Shown: positions 8,803 to 17,441 of the stretch, piece after piece
How positions within the stretch are numbered: position 1 is the first letter of the stretch
Layout of the letters: each line of letters begins with the position of its first letter
Source of the DNA: JAFIHK01 sp041441455
GTDB lineage: Bacteria; Bacteroidota; Bacteroidia; Bacteroidales; UBA932
Direction: 5' to 3'
Assembly: GCA_041441455.1 (NCBI GenBank)
Contig: JASDTB010000045.1
Location: forward strand, 1 to 64,000
Length of the DNA stretch: 64,000 bases
Notes under the pieces: generated by a model
Database searches by the model: none
What the model was told of the DNA's origin: nothing
The model's input: only the letters and a program-made list of their open reading frames with translations
Program-made: the position numbers and the translations under genes

Positions 8803-11063
8803 AAAGGATAGCCTACGCCAAACTGAAAGCTAAATGAATCTTTCTTGAACCATCCCGAAGGATTGATCCATAATTTTCTTGCAGGGTCGTATGCAATCAT
8901 ACCCATATCTAATCTTAGAATTAGGAAATCTAGATTCAATCTTGCACCAAGGCCCCAGTTGAGCGCGATGTTTCGATAGAAGTCACTAAACTTAAAGAGT
9001 CCCTCCTCTCTATTTTTCTCACTTCGCATAGTCCAGATGTTTCCGGCATCAACAAAGAGAGCACCCTCCATTTTCCAAAACATTGGAAATCTTAACTCTG
9101 TATTGAACTCTAGTTTTATATCACCAGTTTGATTAGGAATTGAGAAGGTAGTATCGATTTGTGACGAACCTGGCCCAACGGTTCTAGCTTGCCAACCTCT
9201 TAAACTATTTGCCCCACCTGCATAAAACAGTTTCTCGAAAGGAATTGATTTTGAGTTACCATACGCGTAACCAATTCCTACATTAAATCTCGATGCTATT
9301 GCGCTTTTCTCCCCAAATTTAAATGTATAAACAGCAGTCATCTCTGTTCTTAGGTATTGAGAGTATGCTGTTCCCCAAATTGTATGTGCACCAGTTGAAT
9401 CTTTTGGCATATTTCCATTGAACATACTCAGGATATTTCCAGAGATGTCATTATTCCATCTGATATAGAAAAATGACCTCTTGGGATTTGGTGATGGATC
9501 GGTTGTATATAGTAGAGTGGCACCTGCTCCAAGATCAAAATAGTTTCTATATGAATTTTTGATAAAAGGGTCTTTCAGACTTTCATAAAAAGATTTGCTC
9601 ATATTGAAAAGACGAACTACACTTAGTTGAATCGGATTTACTCTGTAAAAAAATTTGTCTCCACTCTTCCAGTTATATCCATAGCTGAAAGAGATTAAGT
9701 TACGAGTGAACTCCGGTCTATTCTGGTAGTTATATGTCATCCCTATGTCTGTTCTAGGGATAGTAGTCTTAAAAATTTTGTCTGGTATAAAAAGAAAATC
9801 TGGGAGAGAAATGCTTGCAGATACTCCAAGCTCTGTTGATTTAACAGGGTCATTCAATTTGAATTGGAAATTACCCATGAATCCAAGATTTAACCACTCT
9901 CCACCATTGAAAATATTTTTATGATAATATGAGAGTGCTGGAGATATTCCCAATAGTCCATTAGAATTATTTGACGCCTCAAGATTGATCTTGTACCCTT
10001 GAGTCTTTGACGGTGCTAAACGAATTGAACAGTCTACCATTCCTCTGTTAAGTGTGTCAACCATTCCAGTTTCGTCGAACTGAATATTTACGCCTGAGAA
10101 GATTCTTAAGTCGTTAAATCGATTATACGTATTATTTACAACAGATTCATCATATAGTTTTCCGATTTGGATTCTATTGATAGAATTTAATACGGTAGGG
10201 CGAACATTTGGTTTTTCAGATTCAAATTTAATCTTGATCCCATTGTAAATCAACGAATCGTAAATTCTAATTGAATCTAATGGATCATAATCGGGATAAA
10301 TTGTAATATTTCTCACAATATATCTTTTATGTTCTCGTCTATCCTTTGGAAGTTCGTTTCTTGTATAATTTTCAATCTTTACAGTAAGATCGGCATATCC
10401 GCTCTTTTTGAGAGTGTCTGCCTCGAAGAAGAAGTAGTTCTTACTAAAATTATAAAATCCTTTTTTTCTTAATAACGAAGCAACTCTTTCGCTCTCTGCA
10501 GCAAGAGTCTTTTCTGATAAGTAACTATCTAGGACAACCATTGAGTTTTTTCTGTCCTTATCAACATATCCCTTTATAGCGGTATCTTGAACTTTATAAT
10601 CTATCTTATTAATTACATATCGCTTACCTAACTGTACTTTATACGTTACAGACGCTTTTCTTCTTTTAATAACAACAGAATCTTCAACTCTCGAATTGTA
10701 GTATCCAAGCGTTTTAAGGTGATTAACAAAGTTTTCACGAGTTCGAGAAACAGAATTTGTGTCTAAAACAACAGGTGCTTGTCCTATCTTCTTTACAAAT
10801 TTATCCCAGCCACTATTACTACCTGTACTCCAGTTATAAATATTTAAAAACGGATTCCATTTAAAAATATAATAACTGTTGGGTTTTTGCTTTATATATG
10901 GCTCAAGTTCAGCAGGATTAAACTCCTTAGAATTTGTTATTATGATTCTATTCTCTTTCAGCCTGTTTCCACCCTCTGGAATCACCTTCACAGTACTGCA
11001 GGATATGGCTGATATGACAACGTAAGTAATTGACAACAATGAAATAAGATTGCGTGTCTTCAT
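8799..11063 (-). CDS. tamL: Translocation and assembly module lipoprotein TamL (BamA/TamA superfamily)
   Basis: Outer-membrane assembly factor of the Omp85 superfamily in the Bacteroidetes lipoprotein version. The 754 residues begin with a lipoprotein signal whose lipobox is AISC (Cys about 22). POTRA-like repeats occupy roughly residues 30-400. A C-terminal beta-barrel follows, with FYAGGANSLRGWQAR, the lid-loop RGW motif of Omp85 proteins, and ends in aromatic-rich strands (FQFGVGYPF). The segment KKIGQAPVVLD near residue 90 is typical of TamL. It is transcribed alone, convergent to the CBM9-like gene and divergent from arginine decarboxylase. Confidence 0.9.
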   Translation of the reverse strand: MKTRNLISLLSITYVVISAISCSTVKVIPEGGNRLKENRIIITNSKEFNPAELEPYIKQKPNSYYIFKWNPFLNIYNWSTGSNSGWDKFVKKIGQAPVVLDTNSVSRTRENFVNHLKTLGYYNSRVEDSVVIKRRKASVTYKVQLGKRYVINKIDYKVQDTAIKGYVDKDRKNSMVVLDSYLSEKTLAAESERVASLLRKKGFYNFSKNYFFFEADTLKKSGYADLTVKIENYTRNELPKDRREHKRYIVRNITIYPDYDPLDSIRIYDSLIYNGIKIKFESEKPNVRPTVLNSINRIQIGKLYDESVVNNTYNRFNDLRIFSGVNIQFDETGMVDTLNRGMVDCSIRLAPSKTQGYKINLEASNNSNGLLGISPALSYYHKNIFNGGEWLNLGFMGNFQFKLNDPVKSTELGVSASISLPDFLFIPDKIFKTTIPRTDIGMTYNYQNRPEFTRNLISFSYGYNWKSGDKFFYRVNPIQLSVVRLFNMSKSFYESLKDPFIKNSYRNYFDLGAGATLLYTTDPSPNPKRSFFYIRWNNDISGNILSMFNGNMPKDSTGAHTIWGTAYSQYLRTEMTAVYTFKFGEKSAIASRFNVGIGYAYGNSKSIPFEKLFYAGGANSLRGWQARTVGPGSSQIDTTFSIPNQTGDIKLEFNTELRFPMFWKMEGALFVDAGNIWTMRSEKNREEGLFKFSDFYRNIALNWGLGARLNLDFLILRLDMGMIAYDPARKLWINPSGWFKKDSFSFQFGVGYPF

Positions 11064-11085
11064 TGGCGTGTTTGTGTAGTTTATA

Positions 11086-11093
11086 CAAATTTA
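11086..11093 (-). promoter_or_regulatory. -7 box for tamL
   Basis: TAAATTTG on the minus strand matches TAnnTTTG exactly and lies 22 bp before the tamL ATG. A -33 box at normal distance is not evident. Confidence 0.45.
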
Positions 11094-11135
11094 CGAATAT
11101 TTATTATTTCTTTCTTAAAACAACAAAAAAGAATA

Positions 11136-11143
11136 TATATTTG
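11136..11143 (+). promoter_or_regulatory. -7 box for the arginine decarboxylase operon
   Basis: TATATTTG followed by CAGCC, a perfect -7 consensus with the frequent downstream C. It gives a leader of about 65 nt that contains a T-tract but no obvious hairpin. Confidence 0.5.
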
Positions 11144-11213
11144 CAGCCACTAAAAAATCCGAGTAACTTACATTGTAATTTTTTTTTCAATCTAACTCAC
11201 TTACATTTTAAAG

Positions 11214-12608
11214 ATGAAAAATAAGTATATCGATCTAGTTGAACAAAGTTTCGAATTTCCTCAAGATGAGTTCGAAGTTGAAGATGGTGAACTTTACTTC
11301 CACAACATCCCTGTTATGGATTTAATTGAACAATATGGAACACCACTGAAAATAACTTATTTGCCAAAGATATCATCTCAGATTCAGAGGGCAAAGAGAA
11401 TGTTCAACGTCGCAATGGCAAAGGTTGACTATAATGCCGACTATCATTATTGCTATTGTACCAAGAGCTCTCACTTCTCATTTGTGTTAGAAGAGGCTCT
11501 GAAGAACGACATTCATATAGAGACTTCGTCTGCATTCGATTTGAATCTTATTGAGTCTCTTCATGAGAAAGGGGTAGTTAATCAAGATCTATATATTATC
11601 TGTAATGGATATAAAAAGGATCTATATATAGAAAACATCGCTAATTTCAAAAACAATGGCTGGAAGAACATCATTCCTGTATTAGATAATATGAAGGAGT
11701 TTGACGATCTTGATCTTTGTGTTAAAGAGCCTTGTATGATTGGAATAAGAATTGCTGCAGAGGAGGAGCCGAAATTTGAATTCTACACTTCACGACTAGG
11801 TATTCGTTATAGCGACATTATTCCGTTTTACGAAGAGAAGATTAAAGAGAATCCAAAGTTCAAGCTTAAAATGCTTCACTTCTTTATAAACACTGGTATT
11901 CGCGACAATGCTTACTATTGGAACGAGCTATCTAAGTGTGTATCTGTATATTGTGATTTAAAAGCTATCTGCCCAGATCTTGACTCTCTAAATATTGGCG
12001 GTGGATTTCCTATTAAAAACTCTTTGGCTTTCGACTACGATTACGAATATATGGCCGAAGAGATTATTGCTCAAATCAAAAGCATTTGTCAACAAAGAAA
12101 TACTCCAGAACCTAATATCTTTACAGAGTTTGGAAGCTTTACAGTTGGAGAGAGTGGCGCAACAATTTACCAAGTGTTAGATCAAAAGCAACAAAATGAT
12201 CGTGAGCGTTGGTATATGGTTGACAGTTCATTTATGACAACTCTTCCAGACACTTGGGGAATTAAGCAAAGATTTGTTCTTTTACCTATTAACAAATGGG
12301 ATAAAGAGTATCAAAGGGTATTCCTTGGAGGTCTAACTTGCGACAGTCAAGATTATTATAACGCAGAAGCACATGCTAATGCTATCTTTTTACCAGTAAT
12401 TGAAAAAGAGGAAGAGCCGCTATATATCGGATTTTTCCATACTGGTGCTTATCAGGAGTCAATTGCAGGATTCGGAGGCATTCAACACTGCTTACAACCA
12501 GCACCAAAGCATATTACTATAGATCGTGACGAAAATGGAGAGTACTCTACAAGACTTTTCAGTAAAGAGCAGACCTATAAGTCGATGCTAAAAATCCTTG
12601 GATATTAA
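11214..12608 (+). CDS. speA: Arginine decarboxylase, PLP-dependent fold-III type
   Basis: Decarboxylates L-arginine to agmatine, entering polyamine synthesis. The 464 residues match the compact Bacteroidetes/flavobacterial SpeA-like enzymes rather than the 650-residue proteobacterial form. The PLP lysine is probably in CYCTKSSHF (about residue 82). The phosphate-binding glycines are in LNIGGGFPI. The second active-site motif is GLTCDSQDYY (Cys of the partner subunit), and the late GFFHTGAYQ aligns with the conserved GAY region. No agmatine-processing gene is nearby. The downstream SpoU methyltransferase starts 20 bp later, so it shares the transcript. Diaminopimelate or carboxynorspermidine decarboxylase is less likely, from the family-specific N-terminus. 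Confidence 0.87.
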   Translation: MKNKYIDLVEQSFEFPQDEFEVEDGELYFHNIPVMDLIEQYGTPLKITYLPKISSQIQRAKRMFNVAMAKVDYNADYHYCYCTKSSHFSFVLEEALKNDIHIETSSAFDLNLIESLHEKGVVNQDLYIICNGYKKDLYIENIANFKNNGWKNIIPVLDNMKEFDDLDLCVKEPCMIGIRIAAEEEPKFEFYTSRLGIRYSDIIPFYEEKIKENPKFKLKMLHFFINTGIRDNAYYWNELSKCVSVYCDLKAICPDLDSLNIGGGFPIKNSLAFDYDYEYMAEEIIAQIKSICQQRNTPEPNIFTEFGSFTVGESGATIYQVLDQKQQNDRERWYMVDSSFMTTLPDTWGIKQRFVLLPINKWDKEYQRVFLGGLTCDSQDYYNAEAHANAIFLPVIEKEEEPLYIGFFHTGAYQESIAGFGGIQHCLQPAPKHITIDRDENGEYSTRLFSKEQTYKSMLKILGY

Positions 12609-12628
12609 CAACTTAAGATATCTCAATT

Positions 12629-13360
12629 ATGATATCGAAGGCGGACATAAAATTCATCAAGTCACTATCTCTTAAGAAATTCAGAGACGAACATCGGATG
12701 TTTATCATTGAGGGTGAAAAGATGGTTGAAGAGGCAGAAAAATCTGGTTTTGAATTTGTCTATATGTTACGCAAAGAGGATATAGGAGAGGAAAATATGG
12801 AGAGAATATCACTTCTCTCCTCTCCTTCTCCAGTTCTTGCTGTTGTTAAAATGAAAGATGCCCAGCGCATCACAACAGATCCATCAAAACTATACCTAGC
12901 ACTGGATTCTGTAAGAGATCCAGGCAATTTAGGGACTATTATTCGTTTAGCAGAGTGGTTTGGAATAGATGCAGTAATAGCTTCTGAAGATTGTGCAGAG
13001 CTTTACAATCCAAAAGTTGTGCAAGCAACAATGGGTGCTATTTTTAGAAAAAAGATCATTTATACAGATTTGAAAAAGTTTCTGTCAGACCGATCTGGCG
13101 AATACAATATTTATGGCACCTTCCTAGATGCTCCTTCTATCTATGAGCACTCTATCACTCCAACTGGAATCATTGTAATGGGAAGTGAATCTCATGGAAT
13201 TTCAAAAGAAATTGAACATGAGATTACTCAAAAACTATACATCCCTCCATATCCGGCAGATTCAAATGGCTCTGAATCTTTGAATGTAGCGATTGCGACT
13301 GCGGTAGTTTGTTCTGAATTTAGAAGGATCTCTGCCTTACAGCTTCAAACATCACGATAG
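12629..13360 (+). CDS. TrmH/SpoU-family RNA 2'-O-methyltransferase
   Basis: SPOUT-class methyltransferase of 243 residues using SAM to methylate a ribose 2'-OH in rRNA or tRNA. The N-terminal substrate-binding domain spans about 1-90. The catalytic domain has motif 1 DSVRDPGNLGTIIR (Asn and Arg), motif 2 VMGSESHGIS and motif 3 SLNVAIATAVV, which form the knotted SAM site. The target nucleotide cannot be read from sequence. Its last 41 bp overlap, in antiparallel orientation, the 3' end of rlmB, a member of the same superfamily. Confidence 0.9.
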   Translation: MISKADIKFIKSLSLKKFRDEHRMFIIEGEKMVEEAEKSGFEFVYMLRKEDIGEENMERISLLSSPSPVLAVVKMKDAQRITTDPSKLYLALDSVRDPGNLGTIIRLAEWFGIDAVIASEDCAELYNPKVVQATMGAIFRKKIIYTDLKKFLSDRSGEYNIYGTFLDAPSIYEHSITPTGIIVMGSESHGISKEIEHEITQKLYIPPYPADSNGSESLNVAIATAVVCSEFRRISALQLQTSR

Positions 13361-14060
13361 CTGCAGCAACAGAAACATTGAGAGAGCCAATAACTCCGCC
13401 CATTGGAATCTTAATTTTCTCATCACATAGAGCCAAAACAGACTCAGATATTCCCTTGTCTTCGGCACCCATAATTATAGCTGTAGGTTTTTTGAAATCA
13501 ACCTCATAGATATTCTTATCAGCCTTTTCTGTAGCTGCAATAATCTCAAAACCAGACTCTTTAAGATAGTATAATGCAACTCTAAGATTTGCAGTTTTTG
13601 TTGTAGGGATTCTGAGTAGAGCTCCAGCTGATGTCTTAATAGCATCTGCATTTACAGCTGCTCCTCCTTTTGCTGGTAAAATCAGACCAGATACACCTGC
13701 ACACTCTGCTGTTCTTGCAATTGCTCCAAAATTTCTAACATCACTTACTCCATCTAAAAGAAGTAATAGAGGTGTCTCACTCTTTTTAAATGCTCTAGCA
13801 ACCATATCCTCCAACTCAATGTAATCTAATTGAGGCAGGTACGCTACAACACCTTGATGTTTCCCTCTTGTTATACCATTAAGCTTTTCTATTGGAACAA
13901 ACTGAAAAGGGATCTCCTTTTCTTGAAGTTTCTCTAGCATCTCTCTAAAAAGAGGACCATCCATCCCTTTTTTGAAAAGCACCTTTTCTATTTTTCTGTC
14001 ATCTGCTATCGCTTCCAATACTGGATGCATTCCAAACAGATAGTTTTGTCTCTCTTCCAT
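13320..14060 (-). CDS. rlmB: 23S rRNA (guanosine(2251)-2'-O)-methyltransferase RlmB
   Basis: SPOUT methyltransferase of 246 residues. It starts with the RlmB-typical NYLFGMHPVLEAI, followed by the L30e-like N-domain. The three SAM-knot motifs are DGVSDVRNFGAIARTAEC, IMGAEDKGIS and SLNVSVAAAIV. The start lies one base after the ABC-F stop, so it is the last gene of the valS operon. The 3' end overlaps the convergent trmH-like gene by 41 bp. The close match to RlmB makes the Gm2251 target likely, though not proven. Confidence 0.93.
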   Translation of the reverse strand: MEERQNYLFGMHPVLEAIADDRKIEKVLFKKGMDGPLFREMLEKLQEKEIPFQFVPIEKLNGITRGKHQGVVAYLPQLDYIELEDMVARAFKKSETPLLLLLDGVSDVRNFGAIARTAECAGVSGLILPAKGGAAVNADAIKTSAGALLRIPTTKTANLRVALYYLKESGFEIIAATEKADKNIYEVDFKKPTAIIMGAEDKGISESVLALCDEKIKIPMGGVIGSLNVSVAAAIVMFEAVRQRSF

Positions 14061-14061
14061 T

Positions 14062-16011
14062 TTAAAGTGTGTTAAGTCTCTCCCATTCAGCGAACTGTTG
14101 ATCGAGATCAGATTTTAATTTATTGTATTTCAGGATCATCTCTTGATAATTTGTAACCTTTGAGGGATCAGACATTATCTCTTCGAGTTCAGCTACCTCT
14201 TTTTCCAATGTCTCTATCCTCTTTTCGCAATTATCAATTTGTGTTTTAATCTTTCGTTGTTGTCTCTCTATCTCCTTTTGTTCTGTATATGAGAGATGTT
14301 TAATTTGCGTTTTATCGGTCTGTTTCTCTTTTTCTTGTGCACTCTCCTTAATCTTTTCGGCAATGATAGCTTCGTTCTTTCTCTCAAGCTCACTTAAGTT
14401 CTCCATCTTTTTGCTATCCAAGAAATCCATTACTCCGCCTAAGTACTCTTTAACTTTACCATCACGAAATTCATAGATCTTATCAACTAAACCGTCTAAA
14501 AAGTCTCTATCGTGTGATACAACAATCAAAGTGCCATCATAGTTTGCCAATGCCTGTTTAAGAACATCTTTAGACCTGATATCCATATGGTTAGTTGGCT
14601 CGTCGAGGGCGAGTAGATTATATGGGTTTAATATAAGTTTTGCCATTGCTAATCTAGCTCTCTCCCCTCCACTTAAGACAGCGACCTTTTTATCAATGTC
14701 CTCTCCTCTGAATAAAAATGCTCCGAGAATATCTCTTAGTTTTGTCCGAATATCTCCAACTGCAATCTTATCAAGGGTATCGTATACTGTGTCATTTTTA
14801 TCCAATAAATCCTCTTGGTTTTGAGCATAGTAACCTAATGCGACATTGTGCCCAGTCTCTACAGTCCCTTCGGTGTTTTCTAACTCTTTTACAATGATTC
14901 TCATCATTGTTGTCTTCCCCTCTCCGTTACGCCCTACAAAAGCAACTTTTTCTCCTCTTTCAATCGTGATCTCTGCATTTCTGAAGATGTTCTTCTCTCC
15001 AAAACTCATCCCGACACTCTTACCTCTTACAGCGACTTGTCCCGAACGTGGCGCGGGTGGAAATTTGATCGAAATCAGTGCTTTATCCTCTTCGTCAATC
15101 TCAATGCGATCTAACTTGTCTAACTGTTTGATTCGGGATTGTACTTGATTGGATTTTGTTGGTTTATATCTGAATTTCTCGATAAACTCTTCTGTCTTCT
15201 CGATTAGTCTTTGTTGATTGTCGTATGCAGCACGTTGTTGCTCAATACGCTCTTTTCTAAGTACTAGGTATTGGGAATATGGTACTTTATAGTCGTACGC
15301 TTTACCAAGCATTAATTCAACGGTGCGTTTTGTTATGTTGTCTAGAAATTTTCTATCGTGGGAGATTAAAACGATGGCTCCCGGAAATTGTTGTAGGTAG
15401 TCTTCCAACCATTGAATAGACTCAATATCTAAGTGGTTTGTGGGCTCGTCTAGTAGTAGTAAGTCTGGCTTTCTAAGTAGAACTTTTGCTAGCTCAATAC
15501 GCATATTCCACCCTTGACTAAAAGTGGATGTCGGCCTGCTTAACTCCTCTCTTTTGAAACCTAATCCTAATAGAGTGCGCTCAGTCTCACCATAAATATT
15601 TTCGCTTTCGTAGATTCCTGCTTTATAGTGAAGATCATTCAGTTCTTCAATTAATTTATGATATGAGTCTGATTCGTAATCTTCTCTCTCTGCCAACTCT
15701 TGATTGATTTTATCAATTCTTGCATTCATGGCAAATACATGGGCAAACGCAGTTAAAGCTTCGTCTAGCACAGACTTGTCTTTTGCATGCTCCATTTGCT
15801 GTGGTAAATAACCAACATTTAATAATGATGGTCTAACAACCTGACCTGCTGATGGTTTATTTAATCCAACAATGATTTTTAGAAGTGTAGATTTTCCCGA
15901 ACCATTCTTACCGACAAGTCCTATTCTATCTTTTTCACTGATGTGGAAGTTTATATCATTTATGAGCGTAAAACCTCCAAAAACGACTGACAAATTATTT
16001 ATCGATATCAC
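14062..16011 (-). CDS. ABC-F family ATPase (ribosome-associated)
   Basis: Soluble tandem ABC protein of 649 residues without membrane segments, so not a transporter. Domain 1 has Walker A GKNGSGKST, signature FSQGWNMRIELAK and Walker B LLLDEPTNHLD. A charged linker (about 230-320) precedes domain 2 with GRNGEGKTT, LSGGERARLAMAK and ALDEPTNHMD. The C-terminal 110 residues (KKMENLSELERKNEA onward) are a long coiled coil, as in Uup/YheS-like members. ABC-F proteins act at the ribosomal E site. The neighbours valS and rlmB fit a translation role. Its first 17 bp overlap the tatC 3' end. Confidence 0.9.
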   Translation of the reverse strand: MISINNLSVVFGGFTLINDINFHISEKDRIGLVGKNGSGKSTLLKIIVGLNKPSAGQVVRPSLLNVGYLPQQMEHAKDKSVLDEALTAFAHVFAMNARIDKINQELAEREDYESDSYHKLIEELNDLHYKAGIYESENIYGETERTLLGLGFKREELSRPTSTFSQGWNMRIELAKVLLRKPDLLLLDEPTNHLDIESIQWLEDYLQQFPGAIVLISHDRKFLDNITKRTVELMLGKAYDYKVPYSQYLVLRKERIEQQRAAYDNQQRLIEKTEEFIEKFRYKPTKSNQVQSRIKQLDKLDRIEIDEEDKALISIKFPPAPRSGQVAVRGKSVGMSFGEKNIFRNAEITIERGEKVAFVGRNGEGKTTMMRIIVKELENTEGTVETGHNVALGYYAQNQEDLLDKNDTVYDTLDKIAVGDIRTKLRDILGAFLFRGEDIDKKVAVLSGGERARLAMAKLILNPYNLLALDEPTNHMDIRSKDVLKQALANYDGTLIVVSHDRDFLDGLVDKIYEFRDGKVKEYLGGVMDFLDSKKMENLSELERKNEAIIAEKIKESAQEKEKQTDKTQIKHLSYTEQKEIERQQRKIKTQIDNCEKRIETLEKEVAELEEIMSDPSKVTNYQEMILKYNKLKSDLDQQFAEWERLNTL

Positions 16012-16777
16012 GGCAAACTAGAATACTAAATTCATAAAGCATGTAGAGCGGCATTCCGACTACAAAAAGGGTAAATGCATCGCCGCTCGGGGTAATTATT
16101 GCTGCAATAATAATAAGAATGACAAAAGCATGTTTTCGGTACTTCTTTAGAAGTGATTTTGTTATTATACCTAGCCTAGACAAAATCGCAGCCAAGGCAG
16201 GCATTTCAAATACTACTCCCATGATGAGAATCAACCATGTGAACATCGAAATGTATGATTGTAATGAGATCTGATTCACCACCCAATCACTTACTTGATA
16301 TGTTCCTAAAAATCTAACAGTCAATGGAAATACAAAGTAATATCCAGTTAGTACTCCTAAAAAGAATAGTACTGAGGCAAATGCAAAGGCTCTTGTTACA
16401 GCTTTTTTCTCTGAAGCATAGAGCCCTGGTTTTACAAAAAGCCAAAACTGATATAAGATGTATGGAACTGAAAGAATTACAGCCAATGTCAATGATACAC
16501 TTACGTGAGTGAAGAATTGAGCCGATAACTCTATGTTTATCAGGTTTAAACGAAATGGTTCAGGTGCCATTTCTGGAACATTGAAGAAATTTGCTGCGGC
16601 AGCAAACCATTTATAAAGAGCAAAATCTGAGTTTATCGGGGCAAAAATAATCTTATCGAAAACAAACGATTTGTTTAAGAATATGATTACAAGGAGTACA
16701 AACACAACAATAGCCGACCTGAAAAGTACTCTTCTCAGCTCGTCTAAATGTTCCCAAAATGTCATCTCTCCCGACAT
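15995..16777 (-). CDS. tatC: Sec-independent protein translocase subunit TatC
   Basis: Polytopic inner-membrane receptor of the twin-arginine pathway, 260 residues. The N-terminus MTFWEHLDELRRVLFRS carries the conserved cytosolic HLDELR motif. Six hydrophobic segments follow. The long first periplasmic loop (about 45-90) and the segment YQFWLFVKPGLYASEKK are family hallmarks. Directly upstream is tatA (22-bp gap) and no tatB is present, so this looks like a minimal TatAC system, common in Bacteroidetes. Translation of the overlapping ABC-F gene may be coupled to it. Confidence 0.96.
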   Translation of the reverse strand: MSGEMTFWEHLDELRRVLFRSAIVVFVLLVIIFLNKSFVFDKIIFAPINSDFALYKWFAAAANFFNVPEMAPEPFRLNLINIELSAQFFTHVSVSLTLAVILSVPYILYQFWLFVKPGLYASEKKAVTRAFAFASVLFFLGVLTGYYFVFPLTVRFLGTYQVSDWVVNQISLQSYISMFTWLILIMGVVFEMPALAAILSRLGIITKSLLKKYRKHAFVILIIIAAIITPSGDAFTLFVVGMPLYMLYEFSILVCRDIDK

Positions 16778-16799
16778 ACCCTTTTCTCTTTTTTAATCT

Positions 16800-17009
16800 T
16801 TACTTTTGATCTTTGTTTTCAGGAGTGTTGTTTGTCTCTTTGGCATCTTCTTCGATACCTTTCATTCCATCTTTAAAGCTTTTTACACCTTTACCGATTC
16901 CTTTCATAAGTTCAGGAATTTTCTTACCTCCAAATAATAGAAGGACTAAGAATGCGATAATAATGATCTCTGGTGCACCGAGACTTCCGAATAGAAGAAA
17001 ATTATTCAT
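16800..17009 (-). CDS. tatA: Twin-arginine translocase subunit TatA
   Basis: Small protein of 69 residues. It has a short N-terminal periplasmic tail, one transmembrane helix (about 12-27, [18 protein letters not shown]), the FGGKKIPEL hinge and an amphipathic helix ([17 protein letters not shown]), ending in an acidic disordered tail. It oligomerises to form the translocation pore with TatC. It lies 12 bp after the thioesterase stop and 22 bp before tatC in the same operon. Confidence 0.96.
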   Translation of the reverse strand: MNNFLLFGSLGAPEIIIIAFLVLLLFGGKKIPELMKGIGKGVKSFKDGMKGIEEDAKETNNTPENKDQK

Positions 17010-17021
17010 ATTGTGTCTGTT

Positions 17022-17435
17022 TTATTGTTCATTAAAATATGGCTGGAACTTAGTTACGATACTTTGAGGAGCTCTTGTTGGGCGTCTTGTATCGGAATGT
17101 ATAAATCCCAAAGTAACATTTCCATAGCAAACTACCTCGTCTGCTGTGTTGTAAATCGTTGTGTCTATTTTTATTTTTGCTTTTGGCATTTCAGAAATTG
17201 TACTTACAAGTCTTAGTCTGTCTCCATTTTTTGCAGGTATCTTATAGACGCAGTTTACAGATACAACAGGCATCATTATTCCAGCAGCTTCAATTGCTGT
17301 AATTGGAATTCCTAACTTTATGAGGGCATCATTCCTTCCACATTCGAAATATCGAATATAGTTAGAGTGATGAACAATCCCCATAAGATCAGTCTCATAA
17401 TACCTTACATCAAGAAATGTCTCTGAAGTAAACAT
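17022..17435 (-). CDS. Acyl-CoA thioesterase, YbgC/4HBT hot-dog family
   Basis: Cytoplasmic hot-dog thioesterase of 137 residues. The active-site signature is YYETDLMGIVHHSNYIRYFE near residue 13, with the catalytic Asp and the VHHSNY loop. A second conserved stretch is CVYKIPAKNGDRL. It hydrolyses acyl-CoA or acyl-ACP thioesters; the chain length is not readable. It sits between valS and tatA (gaps of 6 and 12 bp), a syntenic position without obvious functional meaning. Confidence 0.9.
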   Translation of the reverse strand: MFTSETFLDVRYYETDLMGIVHHSNYIRYFECGRNDALIKLGIPITAIEAAGIMMPVVSVNCVYKIPAKNGDRLRLVSTISEMPKAKIKIDTTIYNTADEVVCYGNVTLGFIHSDTRRPTRAPQSIVTKFQPYFNEQ

Positions 17436-17441
17436 TGTTCT

